From assembly GCF_030582395.1 (NCBI RefSeq), contig NZ_CP104383.1, forward strand, positions 124,001 through 188,000: a stretch of 64,000 nucleotides of DNA. Reading direction: 5' to 3'. Below, piece after piece: positions 54,419 through 64,000 of this stretch. The first letter of the stretch is position 1, and each line of letters starts with the position of its first letter. The notes under the pieces are model-generated. The model was not told the DNA's origin. It did no database searches and was given only the letters and a program-made list of their open reading frames with translations. The stretch comes from Ralstonia pickettii. GTDB taxonomy: Bacteria > Pseudomonadota > Gammaproteobacteria > Burkholderiales > Burkholderiaceae. The position numbers and the translations under genes were made by a program.

Positions 54419-54651
54419 TCTCTTTCCCTGAATGCCCGCAACGCCCGCGACAGGGACAGAAGGAACAGGCCGGTCAAACCGAGCGCCGCGATGACCCAAT
54501 GCTCGCCGAGGAAAGCACCGGCGGTTGTGCCGGCCAGCACGACAGCGAGGATGGGCAGGTGGCAGGGGCAAGTCAGCACAGCCAGTCCGCCCCACAGGTA
54601 GCCGGTGATCGGTTTGTGCGTCTCGGACGGCAAGCGCTCGGGGTTGTTCAT
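54415..54651 (-). CDS. merE: MerE, mercury transport membrane protein
   Basis: A 78-residue protein with two membrane helices and the Cys pair CPCHLP in the first. It may take part in mercury or methylmercury uptake. Overlaps merD by four bases (ATGA) and the EAL orf start. Confidence 0.94.
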   Translation of the reverse strand: MNNPERLPSETHKPITGYLWGGLAVLTCPCHLPILAVVLAGTTAGAFLGEHWVIAALGLTGLFLLSLSRALRAFRERE

Positions 54652-55013
54652 GGCAGACTCTCCGCGTGCTGTGCCGGCTCGGTCGGCAGGGTGGCCAACT
54701 GCACTTCCAGATCGGCCAACGCTTCGCGCCGACGCTCGACGAACTGACGCAGCAGGGCAAGCTGCGCGGCCGCTTCGTCGCCGTCCGCCGCATCCAGCGC
54801 CCGGCACAGCCGCGCCAGCGCGTCGAGGCCGATGCCCGCCTCGAAGGCCGCCCGCACGAAGCACAGCCGTTGCAAGGCGGCGTCATCGAACAAGCCGTAG
54901 CCGCCTGGTGTGCACGCCACCGGGCGCAGCAATCCGCGCAGCAGGTAGTCGCGCACGATATGCACGCTCACCCCGGCATCAAGAGCCAGCCGGGACACCG
55001 TGTAGGCGTTCAT
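54648..55013 (-). CDS. merD: MerD, mer secondary regulator
   Basis: A 121-residue MerR-like protein that competes with MerR at the operator and shuts down the operon. HTH in [26 protein letters not shown]. No mercury-binding Cys triad. Start at 55013, 17 bp after merA's end; the longer frame to 55034 overlaps merA. Confidence 0.93.
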   Translation of the reverse strand: MNAYTVSRLALDAGVSVHIVRDYLLRGLLRPVACTPGGYGLFDDAALQRLCFVRAAFEAGIGLDALARLCRALDAADGDEAAAQLALLRQFVERRREALADLEVQLATLPTEPAQHAESLP

Positions 55014-55030
55014 TGAACACCTCCTTTTTC

Positions 55031-56728
<1,698 letters not shown>

Positions 56729-56787
56729 TTATCGTTTGTGGCGCCAGACAATGACGTCCGTTGTGCTGCGGTGCCGTTTTCAGTGAC

Positions 56788-57063
56788 TCACTGCTTGACG
56801 CTGGACGGATAGCCCGCGTCTGCGGTTGCCTTGGTCAGCTTCTGCACGCTGGTCTTGGCATCGTCGAAGGTGACGACCGCTTGGCGTGTCTCGAAAGTCA
56901 CGTCAACTTTGCTGACGCCTTCGACCTTGGAAATCGCCTTCTTGACAGTGATCGGGCAGGCGGAGCAGGTCATGCCCGGTACGGACAGCGTGACGGTCTG
57001 GGTGGCGGCCCAGACGGGGGCAACAACGGCGGCGAGGGCGAGGGAGGCAAACAGTTTCTTCAT
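56788..57063 (-). CDS. merP: MerP, periplasmic mercury-binding protein
   Basis: A 91-residue protein with a signal peptide ending VWAA and one HMA domain whose ligand motif is GMTCSACP. It hands Hg(II) to MerT. Confidence 0.96.
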   Translation of the reverse strand: MKKLFASLALAAVVAPVWAATQTVTLSVPGMTCSACPITVKKAISKVEGVSKVDVTFETRQAVVTFDDAKTSVQKLTKATADAGYPSSVKQ

Positions 57064-57075
57064 GGTGAACTCCGA

Positions 57076-57426
57076 TCAGTAGAAAAATGGCATGACGTAG
57101 GGAAATCCGAGCGCGACCAGAACCAGCGCGGCCACGATCCAGAAAATGAGCTTGTAAGTAGCTCGCACTTGGGGAATCGCGCAGACCTCACCCGGTTTGC
57201 AGGCCGCTGCCTGCCGGTAGATGCGCCGCCAGGCGAAGAACAACGCCACCAGCGCCACGCCGATAAAGATGGGGCGATAGGGTTCCAACACCGCCAAGTT
57301 GCCGATCCAAGCGCCGCTGAACCCCAAGGCGATCAGAACCAACGGCCCGAGGCAGCAAGCCGAGGCGAGGATGGCGGCAAGCCCTCCAGTGAAGAGCGCG
57401 CCGCGCCCGGTTTTTGGTTCAGACAT
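57076..57426 (-). CDS. merT: MerT, mercury inner-membrane transporter
   Basis: A 116-residue protein with three helices, the Cys pair SACCLGP in the first helix and CKPGEVC on the cytoplasmic side. The ATG at 57426 is the first after the mer promoter. First gene of the operon. Confidence 0.95.
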
Positions 57427-57461
57427 GCGCTTGTCCTTTCGAATTGAAATTGGATAGCGTA

Positions 57462-57492
57462 ACCTTACTTCCGTACTCATGTACGGAGTCAA
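57462..57492 (-). promoter_or_regulatory. mer operator and merT promoter
   Basis: On the minus strand, TTGACT and TAAGGT flank a 19-bp spacer holding tccgtac-atga-gtacgga, the MerR dyad (57470-57487). The over-long spacer is the basis of MerR activation. The region also holds the divergent merR promoter. Confidence 0.9.
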
Positions 57493-57497
57493 GCGAT

Positions 57498-57932
57498 ATG
57501 GAAAACAATTTGGAGAACCTGACCATTGGCGTTTTCGCCAAGGCGGCCGGGGTCAATGTGGAGACCATCCGTTTCTATCAGCGCAAGGGCTTGTTGCTGG
57601 AGCCTGACAAGCCCTATGGCAGCATCCGCCGCTATGGCGAGGCGGATGTAACGCGGGTGCGCTTCGTGAAATCAGCCCAGCGGCTGGGCTTCAGCCTGGA
57701 TGAGATCGCCGAGCTGCTGCGGCTGGAGGATGGCACCCATTGCGAGGAAGCCAGCAGTCTGGCCGAGCACAAGCTCAAGGACGTGCGCGAGAAAATGGCT
57801 GACCTGGCGCGCATGGAGGCCGTGCTGTCTGAGTTGGTGTGCGCCTGCCATGCGCGAAGGGGGAACGTTTCCTGCCCGCTGATCGCGTCACTACAGGGTG
57901 GAGCAAGCTTGGCAGGTTCGGCTATGCCTTAG
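57498..57932 (+). CDS. merR: MerR, mercury-responsive regulator
   Basis: A 144-residue dimeric activator/repressor. [27 protein letters not shown]. Hg(II) ligands Cys82, Cys117 and Cys126 are in GTHCEEASS and [16 protein letters not shown] at 57498. The stop falls inside the right IR. Controls merTPADE and itself. Confidence 0.96.
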
Positions 57933-57965
57933 CGTGCTTTATTTTCCGTTTTCTGAGACGACCCC
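57928..57965 (-). repeat. right inverted repeat of the mercury transposon
   Basis: Reverse complement of the repeat at 49736; on the plus strand it begins CTTAGCGTGC and ends GACGACCCC. Confidence 0.95.
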
Positions 57966-58124
57966 TTTAAGGTTGAGGCAGCCGGAGTGGCCAAGATCGG
58001 CGAAGGTTGGGTGGGGCCGAATGCGCACAGCTTGGCGATCGATCCCGCCACGCATGAGATTTATCTTCCCCTGCCGGACATCGACCATCATCCGGTGATG
58101 CGTGTCTTGAAGCCCGACACCTGA
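57966..58124 (+). pseudogene. beta-propeller-like protein, C-terminal scrap
   Basis: In frame after the transposon end: AGVAKIGEGWVGPNAHSLAI, then DPATHEIYLPLPD and a stop at 58122. The AHSLAIDP.TH.IYLP pattern is typical of a YncE-like seven-bladed propeller repeat. The 5' part is missing. May have been joined to the signal peptide at 49670. Confidence 0.55.
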
Positions 58125-58178
58125 CGCACGCCGAACGCGCGACAATAGTCGAGCCCGCGCTCAACCACGATTGTCGAC

Positions 58179-59237
58179 ATGTCCCTCCGCTCCGCAACCC
58201 CAGCCCTGGCAGCCGCACTGCTGTTCGGCGCAAGCACGCCCTTGGCTAAGACCCTGACTGGCGCGGTTTCACCGATCCTGCTGGCGGGACTGCTCTATCT
58301 GGGAAGTGGCCTTGGCTTGGCGGGTGTTCTGCTATTCAGGCGGCTGACCAGGACAGCCAGCGAGGCGGCACAGCCTGGGCCTGCCATTCCTCGGGGTGAG
58401 ATTCCCTGGCTGCTGGGCGCGATTGTCGCCGGCGGCGTGGCGGGGCCAGCACTCCTGATGACGGGGTTGACTCACACGGGCGCCGCGCCCGCGTCGCTAT
58501 TGCTGAACGTCGAAGGGGTTTTCACCGCGCTGGTGGCGTGGATCATATTCAAGGAAAACGCCGACCGGCAAATCGTTCTCGGGATGGTCGCCATCGTCGC
58601 GGGCGGCGTGCTGCTGTCGTGGCAACCCGATGCGGCGAGCCTGTCACCGGGCGCCTTGTTGATCGTTGCCGCCTGTGCCTGCTGGGCGATCGACAACAAT
58701 CTGACGCGTAACGTCTCGTCCAACGATGCGGTGTTGATCGCCTGCCTGAAAGGCTTGGTGGCCGGCACCTGCAATACTGGCTTCGCACTGGTGGCCGGCA
58801 ATGCGCTGCCGGCTGCGTTGCCTCTTGTCGCGGCCATGGTGGTCGGCTTTGCTGGCTATGGGATTAGCCTGGCGCTATTCGTGGTCGCGCTGCGACATCT
58901 GGGCACCGCGCGCACCGGAGCGTACTTCTCGGTCGCGCCGCTGTTCGGCGTCGTGATTTCATTCCTCATCTGGCCTGAGGTTCCCGGCATTCTGTTCTGG
59001 ATCGCTGCGGCGCTGATGGCGCTAGGGGTCTGGCTGCATCTGCGCGAGCGGCACGAGCATGAGCACGTGCACGAGCCCATGGAGCACATGCATGCGCATC
59101 GACACGACGAGCACCACCAGCATGAGCACGATTTCCCGTGGGATGGCAAGGAGCCACACGTGCATGCGCACAAGCATGAGGTGCTGGTCCACAAACACCC
59201 GCATTATCCGGACATCCACCATCGTCATACGCACTAG
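58179..59237 (+). CDS. DMT-family (EamA) transporter with His-rich tail
   Basis: A 352-residue drug/metabolite transporter with ten helices in two EamA repeats (ALLFGASTPLAKTLTGAVSP; FKENADRQIVLGMVAIVAGG). The last about 66 residues are cytoplasmic and contain some 24 His (HEHEHVHEP, HMHAHRHDEHHQHEHD), which could bind Ni, Zn or Co; a metal role is inferred only. No convincing ribosome site upstream. The second recombinase starts 6 bp later. Confidence 0.85.
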   Translation: MSLRSATPALAAALLFGASTPLAKTLTGAVSPILLAGLLYLGSGLGLAGVLLFRRLTRTASEAAQPGPAIPRGEIPWLLGAIVAGGVAGPALLMTGLTHTGAAPASLLLNVEGVFTALVAWIIFKENADRQIVLGMVAIVAGGVLLSWQPDAASLSPGALLIVAACACWAIDNNLTRNVSSNDAVLIACLKGLVAGTCNTGFALVAGNALPAALPLVAAMVVGFAGYGISLALFVVALRHLGTARTGAYFSVAPLFGVVISFLIWPEVPGILFWIAAALMALGVWLHLRERHEHEHVHEPMEHMHAHRHDEHHQHEHDFPWDGKEPHVHAHKHEVLVHKHPHYPDIHHRHTH

Positions 59238-59243
59238 GGCGCG

Positions 59244-60542
59244 ATGCCGGATATTGACCGCTATCTCGAAGCCGCGACCCGCGATAACACGCGGCGCAGC
59301 TACCAATCGGCCATTCGGCATTTCGAGGTCGAGTGGGGAGGCTTCCTGCCGGCGAGCGCCGACAGCATTGCGCGCTACCTGGCCGACCACGCGCAGACGC
59401 TTGCCATCAACACGCTGCGTCAGCGCCTTGCTGCGATCGGGCAGTGGCACGTTTCACAGGGTTTCCCCGACCCGACCCGGGCGCCACACGTGCGGAAGGT
59501 GCTCAAGGGCATCCAGGCACTGCACCCTGCCCAGGAGCGGCGCGCCAAACCGCTGCAACTCATGCAACTGGAGCGATTGGTCGCGTGGCTCGATGCCCAG
59601 ATCGCCACAGCTACGGTGGCAAATGCGGGCCGTCAACTCCAGGTCCACACCCGTAACAAGGCGCTGGTGCTGATCGGCTTCTGGCGGGGTTTCCGATCGG
59701 ACGAACTGAGCCGGCTGCAGATCGAGCACATCACCGTCGAACCTGGGCGCGGCATGACCATCTTCCTGCCGCGCACCAAGACAGACCACGTTGGTACGAC
59801 GCACCGGGCACCGGCCTTGTCGCGTCTGTGCCCGGTGGCGGCCTACGAGGCATGGCTGGCCGCATCCGGCTTGACGCGGGGTCCGGTTTTTCGGCGCATC
59901 GATCGCTGGGGGAAGATCGCCGACGCCGGGCTGCAGGCCGCCAGCGTCGTGCCCTTGTTGCGAACGTTGTTCCAGGAAGCCGGCCTGCCCGAGGCGGCTC
60001 GCTATAGCAGTCACTCGCTGCGGCGCGGCTTTGCCTCCTGGGCCAACGCGAACCAGTGGGATCTCAAGATGCTGATGGAGTACGTCGGCTGGAAGGATGT
60101 CCGCTCCGCCATGCGCTACATTGACGCGGCAGACCCATTCGCACAACACCGTATCGAATCGGCGCTGGCGCCGCCTGCAGCACCTATGCCACCGCGGGCC
60201 ATCCCACCCGCATCGACGGAGCAGCGCCCCATGGCTGTGCCCAAGCCCGTGGCTCAGACGCGCTTGATCGTGCGCCTCTATATCGAGCGCAACAGCAAGT
60301 TCGTGCGCGGCAAGTCCAAGGCGCGTCGCTGGATTGAGCAGTGCTGCTTGGCCCAGTACCAAATGCGGCCGCTGGAGGGCCCCCGCACCGAATACGAGAT
60401 CGTGATGCCGTTTGCCGCTGGCCCCGAACTGGAACAGGCCATCGCGGAACTGATTGCGGAGATGCACGACCAGGCGGACCTGTGCAACTGCTTTGTCGAG
60501 GTGACGCTGCACGATCCGGTGACCGATACCCACTGGAGCTAA
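59244..60542 (+). CDS. tyrosine recombinase with C-terminal extension (module B)
   Basis: A 432-residue paralogue of the recombinase at 42421, starting MPDIDRYLEAATRDNTRRSY. Catalytic residues: Arg in GFWRGFRSDELSR, His-x2-Arg in HSLRRGFASWANANQ, Tyr in YVGWKDVRSAMRYID. A Pro-rich linker and a C-terminal domain (LIVRLYIERNSKFVRGKSKARR ... TDTHWS) follow, again shared with module A but outside the normal fold. The linker differs most. Confidence 0.86.
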   Translation: MPDIDRYLEAATRDNTRRSYQSAIRHFEVEWGGFLPASADSIARYLADHAQTLAINTLRQRLAAIGQWHVSQGFPDPTRAPHVRKVLKGIQALHPAQERRAKPLQLMQLERLVAWLDAQIATATVANAGRQLQVHTRNKALVLIGFWRGFRSDELSRLQIEHITVEPGRGMTIFLPRTKTDHVGTTHRAPALSRLCPVAAYEAWLAASGLTRGPVFRRIDRWGKIADAGLQAASVVPLLRTLFQEAGLPEAARYSSHSLRRGFASWANANQWDLKMLMEYVGWKDVRSAMRYIDAADPFAQHRIESALAPPAAPMPPRAIPPASTEQRPMAVPKPVAQTRLIVRLYIERNSKFVRGKSKARRWIEQCCLAQYQMRPLEGPRTEYEIVMPFAAGPELEQAIAELIAEMHDQADLCNCFVEVTLHDPVTDTHWS

Positions 60543-60567
60543 TCAGCCTGGGACTTGCGAATTGCCA

Positions 60568-63495
60568 TTATCCCGCACGCCGGCGAGGCGCTGCCTCCAG
60601 CAGGGTGTCCTGGTACTGGTGGATCGGGAAACTCAGGATGCCCCGGAAATTCACATGCGCGAAGTGGGCCGGGCCCATGCGGCGCAGCCAGTCGTCTTCG
60701 ACGCGCAGCCCCTTGCGGCGCCACGCATCGACCGTGGCCTGCATACGCTGCGTGTTCCAGGCAATCACCAGGTTCGTCAGTAGGGTCAGCGATCCGGAAA
60801 TCGCGATCATTTCGTCCTGACGGCGCCCGCGGTCATGTGCCACCTTGCTGGAATAGATGGCCCGCTGAAGCTGGTGGACCGACTCACCCCGATTGAGCAG
60901 GGTGCGCAACTCGCGGCGAAACTCCGCATTGCTGAAGAAGTCGCACAGGAACAGCGTGCGCAGCAGTTTGCCCAGGTGATCCGCAGCTTTGTGGATGGGG
61001 TCGCCTTGGGCGGCGCTGCCGAAGCGCTGCAGCGCGACAATCGCACTCACGCGTCCCGAATAGATTGACGCCACCAAGCGCAGCAACCCATCCCAGCCCT
61101 CACGAATAGTCTTGAGCGAGATCTCGTGAGACGCTGCGGCCGACAAGCCGTCGCTCACTAGCAGCCCACGCGGCACGTACAGCTTGCGCTCGGACAGGTT
61201 GCGAAGCCATGGGCACAGGTCAAAGCCGAGCAATTTGGCCACCGCCATCCCCACGTTCGTATAGCCGTGCGTATCGACCGCGAGCCGGAGGAGCCCGCCG
61301 CCGGTACGGGTCTCGTTGTGGCGCAGCACGCCTTCGATCGCTACGCCGGTCTGCCGCTCGTTGAGCACCATGGGCTGGTTGTACGCGATACCGTGCTGGT
61401 CCAGCACGTGGGTGTAGATGCCAACCGCATGGGTGCGCCGGCGCGGATCGGCGCGTGCGTAAAACAAGTGGGGTGAGGTATCCAGGCTCATCGAGTCGCT
61501 CGACGCCTGCTGACCGGTTCCCCACAGCTCGGTGATCGCGTGCGTGCGTTGGAACTCCACCACGCGCTCATTCGCGCGGCGCAGCCGCCCCGGCATCTCC
61601 AACGCGCGCATCGCAGTAGAGACGTGCGCCGTGTCCAATTGCGGGATCATGGCCGCCACACCCTTGGCATCCAGTTCGGTACCGTGGGCGATCAATGCAG
61701 CGTAGAGCGAGATCAACTCGTGCGCATCGCGCGCCTTGCGTGCGAGCAGCACCTCGCTGAAATTCGTACGGGCATCCATCTCCAGGATCATGTCGGCAAA
61801 CTGCGCGCTGCCAATGTCCTTGAAGAGCAGATCACGTGTACGCGTGGGTACACCGTCGGTTGGGGCCGCGTCCAGCGGCGACAGATGCAACACACCGTTC
61901 GCATCCATCGTGAAGTGACCCGCCTCGCGGGCCTCGTCCAGCGCCGCAAGACCTGCCTTCAGATGATCCGTGAGGCGGTTGAGGTAGGTGTCAGCCTGGT
62001 TCGGCAAACCGATCGAGGACAGATACCGGTCCCGCTCCGATTCCCACTGTGTCGGCGGGATCAGCAACTGATCGCGCTCCCGGAACGACAGGCTGTGGCT
62101 GATCCAGACCGTGCCGCGGCGCAGAGCTTTGCGCAAGCCCGTGATCGCGCAGGCTTCCATCGCGCGCAGCGCGCGCTTACGATCTTCGCCATCGACCAAA
62201 TCACGCCAGCTTGCGCTCACCGGCACATTGCAATCGGGCGGCAGTTCCGTCGCACCATGTTCGTACAGCTTGCCGATGACCTCAAGCTGCCGCATGACCG
62301 GCTCGTTGCCGTTTCCGGCCAGCTCCAATTCCCGCAGGGGCGCCAGCAGGTTGCGGATGCGGTGGTGATCTTCTGTGAGTGTTTCGCGCACGCTCGCGGC
62401 ATGGCTTGCGGTGGGCTTGGCAGACAGGCCTTCGAGCAGCTGGCCGATGTCTGCCAGGCGCGCTTCGGCCGAGCGACTGTCGTCGTCAACCAGCCCCTTG
62501 ATCTCGACCAGTTGCTGCCGGTATTGGAGCGCCGAGCGCGCTTGCTTCGTAGTGGTCTTGTTGTAGGCCTGCCTGATGAGATCGGAGACGCGGCGTCCGG
62601 CCTGGTAGGCCATCGCGTCCGTCAACTCCAGCAGGGTCACACGCAGGAAGAACAACAGTTCGATGGTGCGCGTGGACGTTTTCAGTTCGCGGATCTTGGC
62701 AGGACGGCGGGCCTGGACGCGCTGGCCATAGGCGCGTTGTTTCTCGATCGGGATGCCATCCAACGCCCAGGTATGCGCGCCCAGTCCTTTGAGAAAGCGG
62801 ATTTTGTCCAGCGTCTCGCTCATGGTGGACGGGCTGTGGCGTGCGGGCGGCGTCTTGAGCCATTCCAGCACGGTCGAACTGGAGGCCGCATGCTGGGCAA
62901 ATACAGCGGCCTCAGCCCGCGCAACCTGCTCCATGGGCACGACCGCTTCAATCGTGGCCAGCAGGTCACGCTCGATGCTCGCCCAAATGGAACGCGCCAA
63001 GTCCTGCAACGCGCGCGTGGAAGGGATCAGAATCCGCCGTTCGTACAGCCAGTAGTTGGCGTGCTGGACCAGCTCGTCCAGCGACAGCGATTCGGTGGCG
63101 TCCTGCCGCATCCAGGCTTCGAGGCCCGTCCACTGGTCTTCATCCAGCCGCCTCAGGCCGAGGTAATCGCAAGCCCAGACCTGATGCTCGTAAAGCGTCT
63201 TGTAGCGTTGGTAGATTGTGCGTAGTGACGCAATGGTCGGGGTTGGCAAGCCGAGCTTGTCGCCGACGTAGCGCAGCAACTGCCGGGGTAGGGTATTGAG
63301 CTGGTCGAGGGTGCGGCCGCTAGCACGCAGGAAAACCAGCTGAATGGCGGCGCCGGCTCGCCCGTCCCGTCGGAACTTGTTGTTAATCGCGGCGATATCG
63401 CTGCCGGTCAAGGCAAAGTAATGATCGATATCGAACTCGGATAAGCGGGCCGGTAAGCAGTCCTTTCCCACATAGCGAAATTGCAAGTCCGACAT
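60568..63495 (-). CDS. tnpA: Tn3-family transposase TnpA (module B)
   Basis: A 975-residue transposase starting MSDLQFRYVGKD (the in-frame start 48 bp upstream is rejected by comparison with module A). Most residues match module A TnpA, with differences throughout. Catalytic segments LLRLAVDTHGYTNVGM, GFDLCPWLRNL and DEMIAISGSLTLL are intact. Confidence 0.93.
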   Translation of the reverse strand: MSDLQFRYVGKDCLPARLSEFDIDHYFALTGSDIAAINNKFRRDGRAGAAIQLVFLRASGRTLDQLNTLPRQLLRYVGDKLGLPTPTIASLRTIYQRYKTLYEHQVWACDYLGLRRLDEDQWTGLEAWMRQDATESLSLDELVQHANYWLYERRILIPSTRALQDLARSIWASIERDLLATIEAVVPMEQVARAEAAVFAQHAASSSTVLEWLKTPPARHSPSTMSETLDKIRFLKGLGAHTWALDGIPIEKQRAYGQRVQARRPAKIRELKTSTRTIELLFFLRVTLLELTDAMAYQAGRRVSDLIRQAYNKTTTKQARSALQYRQQLVEIKGLVDDDSRSAEARLADIGQLLEGLSAKPTASHAASVRETLTEDHHRIRNLLAPLRELELAGNGNEPVMRQLEVIGKLYEHGATELPPDCNVPVSASWRDLVDGEDRKRALRAMEACAITGLRKALRRGTVWISHSLSFRERDQLLIPPTQWESERDRYLSSIGLPNQADTYLNRLTDHLKAGLAALDEAREAGHFTMDANGVLHLSPLDAAPTDGVPTRTRDLLFKDIGSAQFADMILEMDARTNFSEVLLARKARDAHELISLYAALIAHGTELDAKGVAAMIPQLDTAHVSTAMRALEMPGRLRRANERVVEFQRTHAITELWGTGQQASSDSMSLDTSPHLFYARADPRRRTHAVGIYTHVLDQHGIAYNQPMVLNERQTGVAIEGVLRHNETRTGGGLLRLAVDTHGYTNVGMAVAKLLGFDLCPWLRNLSERKLYVPRGLLVSDGLSAAASHEISLKTIREGWDGLLRLVASIYSGRVSAIVALQRFGSAAQGDPIHKAADHLGKLLRTLFLCDFFSNAEFRRELRTLLNRGESVHQLQRAIYSSKVAHDRGRRQDEMIAISGSLTLLTNLVIAWNTQRMQATVDAWRRKGLRVEDDWLRRMGPAHFAHVNFRGILSFPIHQYQDTLLEAAPRRRAG

Positions 63496-63622
63496 CTTCC
63501 GCCCCCGTTCAGGTGACGCGATCCGAAATCGCGGGGCGGACATCGTACTCCCGAAGACGCCGGAAGGCAGCAGACAATAGTCGGAATCACCTGGAAAGCC
63601 TTATGAAAAAAGGCTTTGCCGG

Positions 63623-63660
63623 GAAACCGCCAGATTTTGCACGAGAAGTACGATTACCCC
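63623..63660 (-). repeat. Tn3-type 38-bp inverted repeat, copy B (right end)
   Basis: On the minus strand it begins GGGGTAATCGTACTTCTCG and ends GGCGGTTTC. A hairpin aaagcctt/aaggcttt (63595-63617) lies just inside. Confidence 0.88.
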
Positions 63661-64000
63661 ATGTACGCCAACTCTCGCGAGCGTGACATGCGGGTGAAAT
63701 GCTCGAGTTTCCGCGCGATAGCCGGCCGCGCGCGCGCGGGCCTCCAAGCGCGTCGCCATATCCTGCGCCCATATGGCGTACTTCGCGGTGACCACGATCA
63801 CACGGGGGTGCGCTGGCGCTGGCCAGATTGCAACGCCGTCGATCGGCAGTGGCGCTGCATCCCGGGCGAGCACGTCGAACTGCTGCAGCGTGCGCTTCCA
63901 GTGCTGCACCTGATCCTCAGGCGTTGCCCCCAAGAAGCGTAGCGTTGCGTGCCATTGTTCCGGGGGTAGCCAACGCGCCCCACTCCAGTGAACGTCCCGC
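63661..64000 (-). pseudogene. thpR: ThpR/LigT-like 2'-5' RNA ligase, 3' end lost to module B
   Basis: Read on the minus strand from the window edge: WLPPEQWHATLRFLG, then RAFHPHVTLARV. These are the two H-x-T motifs (HATL, HVTL) of the 2H phosphoesterase/RNA ligase family. The 5' end lies outside the window, and the frame runs into the transposon end at 63660 soon after the second motif, so the C-terminal part is lost. Confidence 0.78.

Larger units (their letters stand above)
59244..63660. mobile_element. Tn3-family module B (tyrosine recombinase, tnpA, right IR)
   Basis: Same order as module A but without DUF6429: recombinase and tnpA converge with a 25-bp gap. It ends in a 38-bp repeat at 63660, where it cuts a 2'-5' RNA ligase gene. 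No left repeat was found in this stretch. Confidence 0.72.

Noticed and set aside
61540..63225. A 561-residue plus-strand frame opposite the module B transposase
   Set aside because: It is the complement of tnpA, with Arg/Gln/His-rich composition and no family resemblance; a similar shadow lies opposite module A tnpA (45344-46291).

Overview
The window looks like an accessory segment (plasmid, megaplasmid or genomic island) of a metal-resistant betaproteobacterium of the Cupriavidus/Ralstonia type. The reasons are a full czcN-I-C-B-A-D-R-S-E cluster in the order known from C. metallidurans, a Burkholderiales-type porin, high GC, and a dense pile-up of Tn3-family elements. No rRNA, tRNA, CRISPR array or replication gene was seen.

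Layout. 1-2.7 kb: the end of an IS21-family element inserted in a porin gene. 2.9-3.2 kb: a small secreted repeat protein. 3.5-14.5 kb (minus strand): the Zn/Co/Cd efflux cluster czcNICBADRSE. 14.8-15.75 kb: an MgtC-like membrane protein and a gene cut by a solitary Tn21-type inverted repeat. 15.8-19.7 kb: a scrap-yard of mobile DNA with a small protein behind a CueR-like promoter, a KfrA-like protein with a truncated tyrosine recombinase, a HEPN-like fragment, a Tn3-type end and a TnpT-like coiled-coil protein. 19.8-21.1 kb: a perfect 15-bp-arm palindrome and a small copper-type gene set. 21.3-25.8 kb: tauE-modCBA, modE and an ASCH-like gene. 25.8-42.1 kb: a large arsenic island with arsN2, an MFS pump, arsH-arsR-arsI, a complete pstSCAB-phoU-phoB-arsR set, two LMW-phosphatase-type arsC, an aquaporin, arsR-arsC (glutaredoxin type), a PstS-like binding protein and arsenite oxidase aioBA. 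42.4-47.1 kb: a Tn3-family module (tyrosine recombinase, DUF6429, tnpA, IR). 47.1-49.7 kb: a recombinase fragment, an SRAP protein, a hypothetical gene, mazEF and small ORFs. 49.7-58.0 kb: an 8.2-kb Tn21-subgroup mercury transposon (tnpA, tnpR, res, EAL orf, merE-D-A-P-T, merR). 58.2-59.2 kb: a DMT transporter with a histidine-rich tail. 59.2-63.7 kb: a second copy of the recombinase/tnpA module, which interrupts a 2'-5' RNA ligase gene.

How the genes may work together. The arsenic island could take arsenite to arsenate (AioBA, a molybdopterin enzyme), supply its molybdenum (ModABC/ModE), keep phosphate entering despite arsenate (PstSCAB, PhoU, PhoB), reduce arsenate (three ArsC) and dispose of arsenite and organoarsenicals (AqpS-like channel, MFS pump, ArsH, ArsI, ArsN2). 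A 38-bp Tn3-type inverted repeat at 18583 faces inward towards related repeats at 47121 and 63660, so the mod-ars-pst-aio block may be, or may descend from, one large transposon. No target duplication was found, so this remains a hypothesis.
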